A stretch of DNA of 22,364 bases from Ministeria vibrans ATCC 50519 (lineage: Eukaryota > Opisthokonta > Filasterea), in NCBI GenBank assembly GCA_943704425.1, contig CALSCP010001980.1, positions 83,152 to 105,515 of the forward strand, read 5' to 3'. Positions 22,232 to 22,364 of the stretch are shown here, one piece after another; the first letter of the stretch is position 1, and each line of letters starts with the position of its first letter. The notes beneath the pieces were generated by a model. That model saw nothing but the letters and a program-made list of their open reading frames with translations, was not told where the DNA came from and did not search any database. A program made the position numbers and the translations under genes.

Positions 22232-22306
22232 CACGTGGGCAGTGGCGATCATCATCATCATAAGTACGATCGCCTCTCGTCCATCTCGTCTGGTGTACTC
22301 TTCTAG
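764..22306 (+). CDS. RYR: Ryanodine receptor (intracellular Ca2+-release channel), six exons
   Basis: Homotetrameric ER Ca2+-release channel. Proposed exons: 764-841, 1166-1411, 1491-1725, 1781-1889, 1991-5459, 5624-22306, about 6,939 residues. ATG 764 is the first in-frame ATG after the in-frame stop at 713-715, has G at -3, and the FLRT motif at residues 22-25 falls where animal RyRs have it. Domain order: MIR region, RIH (853-1127), SPRY1 (1142-1311), RyR repeats 1-2 (1374-1572), SPRY2 (1610-1760), SPRY3 (1857-1972), second RIH-like region (about 2820-3305), RyR repeats 3-4 (3863-4080), RIH-associated domain (from 5283), EF-like loop (5589-5600), channel with GGGIGD filter (6690-6695), zinc-binding end (C6755, C6758, H6775, H6780). 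Family membership is very secure; exact splice boundaries rest on GT-AG sites plus homology. An IP3 receptor is excluded by the SPRY domains, RyR repeats and RyR-type S6. The excess length over animal RyRs is mostly low-complexity insertion. Confidence 0.95.
842..1165 (+). other. Intron 1 (324 bp)
   Basis: Donor GTAAGC at 842 and acceptor ending ACAACAG at 1165. Splicing joins FLRTG to DLFSLVLSD, which restores the animal RyR pattern of FLRT followed by a short acidic/hydrophobic strand. The interior is CT-rich (850-960), with an A11 run at 1010-1020 and a T10 run at 1121-1130. Its length is a multiple of three and it has no in-frame stop, so the reading frame stays open if it is retained. 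Homology and composition favour removal. An upstream AG near 1115 is an alternative acceptor that fits homology less well. Confidence 0.75.
1412..1490 (+). other. Intron 2 (79 bp)
   Basis: Donor GTGCGG at 1412 after an ACC GAG exon end, acceptor TTTGCATCGTAG ending at 1490. It is a phase 0 intron. Removal joins the strand [10 protein letters not shown] to [14 protein letters not shown], aligning with the animal RyR segment in which a strand plus 'VPPDL' precedes a Cys/Phe-rich strand. The length is not a multiple of three, so retention shifts the frame and terminates within a few codons. Confidence 0.8.
1726..1780 (+). other. Intron 3 (55 bp)
   Basis: Donor GTAAAC at 1726 and a strong acceptor, CCCTTTTGTTTTGCAG, ending at 1780. 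It is a phase 1 intron: the codon split across it reads GCC (Ala 187). Removal joins VGLVDPNT to [17 protein letters not shown], which matches animal RyR, where the 'VGLQEDTTGEA' segment precedes a Trp-containing strand and SKQRSEGEK. Confidence 0.85.
1890..1990 (+). other. Intron 4 (101 bp), AAT-rich
   Basis: Donor GTACAC at 1890 and acceptor TTTTTTTTTGTATGTGTGTAG ending at 1990. It is a phase 2 intron: the split codon reads CGC (Arg 223). Removal joins VSMSAER to YLFMYF, the position of the family motif S-x-E-R-Y-L. The interior is AT-rich with an AAT/TAT microsatellite (about 1915-1943). The donor is weak apart from the GT, but the conserved SERYL-type junction leaves little choice. Confidence 0.85.
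2841..2900 (+). repeat. CAA/CAG microsatellite encoding 20 Gln
   Basis: Twenty consecutive CAA or CAG codons (residues 507-526), preceded by three His codons, sit in the insert between the two halves of the MIR region. The mixed codons are consistent with an in-frame, length-variable repeat. No function is assigned. Confidence 0.95.
3880..4700 (+). other. RIH domain (first)
   Basis: Residues about 853-1127 form the alpha-helical 'RyR and IP3R homology' domain. Clear family segments are [16 protein letters not shown] (compare NLFQEEGMINLVLECI in animal RyR), [34 protein letters not shown], and [30 protein letters not shown] followed by a conserved VCNELL. Length and order match the animal domain with almost no insertion. 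It is part of the cytosolic N-terminal solenoid. Confidence 0.88.
4746..5253 (+). other. SPRY domain 1
   Basis: Residues about 1142-1311. It starts with KWWFACRI (compare KWYYELMV in RyR), continues through RIGWMGQRY and [12 protein letters not shown], then [22 protein letters not shown] and ends with LFNFGSPGQ. An acidic/Ser-rich insert of about 45 residues (4935-5055) separates the two halves of the sandwich. In RyRs the SPRY domains lie in the cytoplasmic periphery and are protein-interaction surfaces. Confidence 0.85.
5442..6210 (+). other. RyR repeats 1 and 2 (tandem pair)
   Basis: Repeat 1 (from residue 1374, split by intron 5) carries [30 protein letters not shown] and [14 protein letters not shown]. 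Repeat 2 (residues 1481-1572) carries [29 protein letters not shown] and [13 protein letters not shown]. Both show the repeat's hallmark A-E-N-x-H-x-x-W core. In animals this pair forms the P1 domain at the corner of the tetramer. Repeat 1 is nearly collinear with the animal sequence, which makes this the strongest single argument for RyR over IP3R. Confidence 0.95.
5460..5623 (+). other. Intron 5 (164 bp) inside RyR repeat 1
   Basis: Donor CAG|GTCAGT at 5460 and acceptor GAATTTGATAG ending at 5623, phase 0. Splicing joins PVDTSQ to [20 protein letters not shown], giving the conserved start of the first RyR repeat without a gap. The interior holds AAT/AAC and ACA microsatellites (about 5468-5540) and is sharply AT-rich against both flanking exons. 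Retention would add an Asn/Thr-rich tail and stop at TAA 5556-5558. Confidence 0.92.
6314..7400 (+). other. SPRY domains 2 and 3
   Basis: SPRY2 (residues about 1610-1760): [55 protein letters not shown] and VIQEGYETF, closely following animal RyR. SPRY3 (about 1857-1972): [36 protein letters not shown] and [13 protein letters not shown]. With SPRY1 this gives the three SPRY domains of animal RyRs, in the same positions relative to RyR repeats 1-2. Confidence 0.88.
7604..7636 (+). repeat. GAC/GAT tract encoding a poly-Asp run
   Basis: Nine consecutive Asp codons (7604-7630, residues 2040-2048) are followed by Glu-Asp. A second Asp/Glu/Gly-rich stretch lies at about 7780-7830. Both fall after SPRY3 in the junctional region. 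Such acidic runs could be low-affinity cation buffers, but nothing in the sequence proves it. Confidence 0.9.
7880..9905 (+). other. Central (junctional) solenoid with Ser-rich inserts
   Basis: The segment [32 protein letters not shown] (split across 8041-8136) matches the animal 'CALGNxRVAHALCSHVDExQLL' helices, followed by LLIALHVDS (animal LLIDIHL). Then come [18 protein letters not shown] (about 8470-8520) and [25 protein letters not shown] (animal GxFGxEDVKxILKMIEPxVF). A Ser/Pro/Ala/Gly-rich insert occupies about 8805-8965, where animal RyR1 carries its long Glu tract. [22 protein letters not shown] follows (animal ESVKLQMCNLLEYFCDQEL). From 9150 to 9900 the sequence is mostly Ser/Thr-rich linker. 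Confidence 0.7.
9940..11420 (+). other. Second RIH-like solenoid region
   Basis: Residues about 2820-3312. Family landmarks are [19 protein letters not shown] (animal LLHRQYDGxGELLRAL), [22 protein letters not shown] (animal MRALGMHETVMEVMVNVL), [20 protein letters not shown] (animal FLCYFCRxSRQNQRSMFDHL), [14 protein letters not shown] and [15 protein letters not shown] (animal VVVRLLIRKPECFGPAL). A Ser/Ala-rich insert at about 10555-10850 splits the region and contains an RRTS motif. The region belongs to the bridging solenoid in RyR structures. Confidence 0.78.
11535..11990 (+). repeat. Gly-rich (GGT-type) low-complexity insert
   Basis: Starting just after [12 protein letters not shown] (animal LIDLLGRCAPE), about 150 residues of Gly/Ser-rich sequence encoded by GGT, GGC and AGT codons are inserted, with the densest part at 11592-11690. 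A mixed-charge Gly/Arg/Asp-rich part follows to about 11930. The fold resumes at [20 protein letters not shown] (about 12010), so the insert replaces a short animal loop and is likely disordered. Confidence 0.85.
12008..12810 (+). other. Bridging solenoid segment before RyR repeats 3-4
   Basis: Residues about 3508-3775. Landmarks are [17 protein letters not shown] (animal IRAILRSLVPLDDLVGII), [22 protein letters not shown] (animal [21 protein letters not shown]), [14 protein letters not shown] (animal VLPLITKCAPLF), [20 protein letters not shown] (animal [20 protein letters not shown]) and [20 protein letters not shown] (animal [20 protein letters not shown]). It ends with [19 protein letters not shown], the counterpart of the animal 'CLCAIAGALPPDYVDA'. 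Ser-rich linker runs from 12830 to 13070. Confidence 0.82.
13073..13725 (+). other. RyR repeats 3 and 4 with phosphorylation-loop equivalent
   Basis: Repeat 3 (residues from 3863): [38 protein letters not shown] and [16 protein letters not shown]. Repeat 4 (3987-4078): [60 protein letters not shown] and LKLIALQGY. The linker at 3951-3986 carries RRMGS (3963-3967). In animal RyRs the matching P2-domain loop contains the well-known serine phosphorylated by PKA and CaMKII (RyR2 S2808). Arg-x-x-Ser here fits a CaMKII-type consensus. Confidence 0.92.
13726..14580 (+). other. Linker and solenoid helices after RyR repeats, with Ser/Thr-rich insert
   Basis: Residues 4081 to about 4365. A weakly conserved stretch is followed by [28 protein letters not shown] (about 14008-14095), which resembles the animal helix '[22 protein letters not shown]'. 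[14 protein letters not shown] then resembles the animal 'LFCKLAALVRHRV' helix. From about 14245 to 14570 the sequence is Ser/Thr/Ala-rich and contains RRGS (Ser 4256) and an Arg-rich part. No catalytic or binding motif is visible. Confidence 0.6.
14581..17330 (+). other. Core bridging solenoid, with Ser/Gly inserts
   Basis: Residues about 4366-5282. Matches to animal RyR are sparser but ordered: [41 protein letters not shown] (animal [20 protein letters not shown]), [20 protein letters not shown], and RLKPALRD-like [22 protein letters not shown]. Inserts at 14850-14990, 15340-15570 and 16195-16600 are Ser/Thr/Gly-rich; the last includes a Gly/Ser tract encoded by GGT (16545-16590). RRGS (Ser 4626), RRFS (Ser 4676) and RRTS (Ser 4950) motifs lie in these inserts. 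Confidence 0.65.
16766..16900 (+). other. Probable calmodulin-binding segment
   Basis: Residues about 5094-5138: [19 protein letters not shown] followed by [13 protein letters not shown]. It aligns with the RyR1 CaM-binding helix (about 3614-3643), sharing a Val-Trp anchor at the start (W3620 in RyR1), a run of Arg/Lys/His, and hydrophobic residues at spacings typical of CaM targets. Upstream sequence ([17 protein letters not shown]) and downstream acidic linker also match in order. The animal segment is regulated by both apo- and Ca2+-calmodulin; binding here is an inference. Confidence 0.55.
17333..18235 (+). other. RIH-associated domain and core solenoid with Ca2+-site glutamates
   Basis: Residues 5283-5583. 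[36 protein letters not shown] and [15 protein letters not shown] follow animal RyR closely, then [60 protein letters not shown] and [10 protein letters not shown]. Glu 5396 (in LCEGHN) and Glu 5474 (in LTEYIQ) align with RyR1 E3893 and E3967, two of the three residues of the cytosolic Ca2+-activation site. Their separation is 78 residues against 74 in RyR1. This is the best-conserved cytosolic part of the protein. Confidence 0.92.
18236..18760 (+). other. EF-hand-like loop and thumb-and-forefinger helices
   Basis: [12 protein letters not shown] (residues 5589-5600) has the D-x-N-x-D-G start of a canonical EF loop but Leu at position 12, where Glu normally binds Ca2+ in a bidentate way. The second animal EF-hand region is replaced by [17 protein letters not shown] with no loop. 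Then [18 protein letters not shown] (animal ARDIGFNVAVLLTNLSEH), [34 protein letters not shown] and [20 protein letters not shown] follow. K5724-R5725 align with RyR1 K4214-R4215 of the ATP site, while K4211 is replaced by Leu 5721. Confidence 0.85.
18761..19740 (+). other. Divergent-region-1-like insert (Ser/Gly-rich, then acidic and basic)
   Basis: About 325 residues (5759-6085) lie between the last cytosolic helix and the membrane domain, the position of divergent region 1 in animal RyRs. They are Ser/Gly/Ala-rich to about 19550, then strongly acidic ([15 protein letters not shown], 19581-19625), then basic ([16 protein letters not shown]). No conserved motif is visible. The acidic-then-basic order just before the membrane resembles animal RyRs in composition only. 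Confidence 0.8.
19743..21712 (+). other. Channel domain, S1-S6 with selectivity filter
   Basis: Hydrophobic segments: an extra one at 19750-19845 ([15 protein letters not shown] onward), S1 (about 19921-19985, ending [10 protein letters not shown]; animal INFILLFYKV), S2 (20068-20165, [16 protein letters not shown]; animal YNCLKVPLVIFKREKE), S3 (21188-21262), S4 (21266-21350, [20 protein letters not shown]), S5 (21353-21432, [14 protein letters not shown]), pore helix and filter [12 protein letters not shown] (21542-21577), and S6 (21617-21712, [19 protein letters not shown] then [11 protein letters not shown]). Gln 6730 and Ile 6734 match RyR1 Q4933 (ryanodine contact) and I4937 (gate). W6567 aligns with W4716 of the caffeine pocket. 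An Ala/Gly-rich insert interrupts the cytosolic part between S2 and S3. Confidence 0.95.
20440..21055 (+). repeat. Poly-Ala/poly-Gly insert in the S2-S3 cytosolic loop
   Basis: About 205 residues (6319-6523) separate the S2-linked helix from the conserved sequence before S3. It includes a GCN (Ala) tract at 20603-20690 with rare Thr and Val, a Ser/Arg-rich stretch with RRGS (Ser 6417), an AGT/GGT tract at 20808-20838, and Gly-rich sequence to about 21040. Animal RyRs have only about 25 residues here. It is in frame and flanked by well-conserved sequence, so it is a real insert and not an unspliced intron: there are no stops and no AT-rich shift. Confidence 0.88.
21749..21960 (+). other. C-terminal domain with C2H2 zinc site
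   Basis: C6755 and C6758 (CIVC) with H6775 and H6780 ([11 protein letters not shown]) reproduce exactly the spacing of RyR1 C4958, C4961, H4978 and H4983, which bind structural zinc. [20 protein letters not shown] followed by YDFFPVG matches the animal RyR end. Thr 6798 aligns with T5001, the third residue of the Ca2+-activation site. The position of I4996 (caffeine pocket) is Arg 6793. EHNIW resembles IP3R EHNMW more than RyR EHNLA. The domain couples cytosolic ligand binding to the S6 gate. Confidence 0.93.
21961..22303 (+). other. Low-complexity C-terminal tail with Gln and His runs
   Basis: Animal RyRs end roughly 15 residues after the DFFPAG motif; this protein continues for about 115 more. 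The tail is Gly/Ser/Thr/Ala-rich, has an 11-codon CAG run (22196-22228), a His4 cluster (22250-22261 area) and ends SSISSGVLF. The reading frame is unbroken and the codons resemble the rest of the gene, so the tail is probably translated. No targeting signal is recognised. Confidence 0.85.
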
Positions 22307-22364
22307 AATACTTTTTTTTTGGGGGGGGGCGGTGTTACGCTGAGAGATGTATGTTATTTTGGGT
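22307..22364 (+). other. Start of the 3' UTR
   Basis: Fifty-eight bases follow the TAG stop. A run of nine T is directly followed by a run of nine G (about 22312-22329), then mixed sequence. No AATAAA or variant is seen before the window ends. Confidence 0.6.

Noticed and set aside
764-22306. Identification as an IP3 receptor
   Set aside because: IP3Rs lack SPRY domains and RyR repeats and have a GGGVGD filter and a different S6. This protein has three SPRY domains, four RyR repeats, GGGIGD and the RyR S6.
22312-22329. T9-G9 run directly after the stop as a regulatory or G-quadruplex element
   Set aside because: Adjacent homopolymers near a window end are typical of low-complexity UTR or sequencing uncertainty. 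A single G run cannot form an intramolecular quadruplex.
1-22364. CRISPR arrays, tRNA or rRNA genes, transposons and phage-type modules
   Set aside because: No spaced direct repeats, cloverleaf-like sequence, rRNA motif or transposase motif was seen on either strand; the window is essentially one gene.

Overview
The window holds one very large split gene on the + strand that encodes a ryanodine receptor (RyR), the giant tetrameric Ca2+-release channel of the endoplasmic reticulum. It has canonical GT-AG introns, a TAG stop and no operon-like features, so the source is eukaryotic. Coding sequence is GC-rich, the introns are small and partly AT-rich, and the protein is loaded with Ser, Ala, Gly and Gln low-complexity inserts. 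The channel core is RyR-type but keeps several IP3R-like residues. This suggests a unicellular relative of animals (a filozoan protist such as a filasterean or choanoflagellate) rather than an animal. The taxon is an inference and cannot be fixed from this sequence.

Layout. Positions 1-763 are non-coding or the tail of an upstream transcript, with an AATAAA at 652-657 and an AT-rich stretch before the start codon. The gene runs from ATG 764 to TAG 22304-22306. I reconstruct six exons: 764-841, 1166-1411, 1491-1725, 1781-1889, 1991-5459 and 5624-22306, giving about 6,939 residues against about 5,000 for animal RyRs. All five introns lie in the first 4.9 kb of the gene; the last exon is 16.7 kb without interruption. 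Only 58 bases follow the stop.

Domain order matches animal RyRs: N-terminal beta-trefoil/MIR region, first RIH domain, SPRY1, RyR repeats 1-2, SPRY2, SPRY3, a solenoid with a second RIH-like region, RyR repeats 3-4, a core solenoid with a probable calmodulin site, RIH-associated domain, a single EF-hand-like loop, the S1-S6 channel domain with filter GGGIGD, and a C2H2 zinc-binding C-terminal domain. The Ca2+-activation triad known from rabbit RyR1 (E3893, E3967, T5001) is present. The extra length over animal RyRs is mostly low-complexity inserts between folded domains, several carrying Arg-Arg-x-Ser kinase motifs, plus a long tail after the zinc domain.

All homology statements are by-eye comparisons with remembered RyR and IP3R sequences; no search was run. 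Rabbit RyR1 numbering is used for functional residues, and residue numbers of this protein follow the six-exon model.
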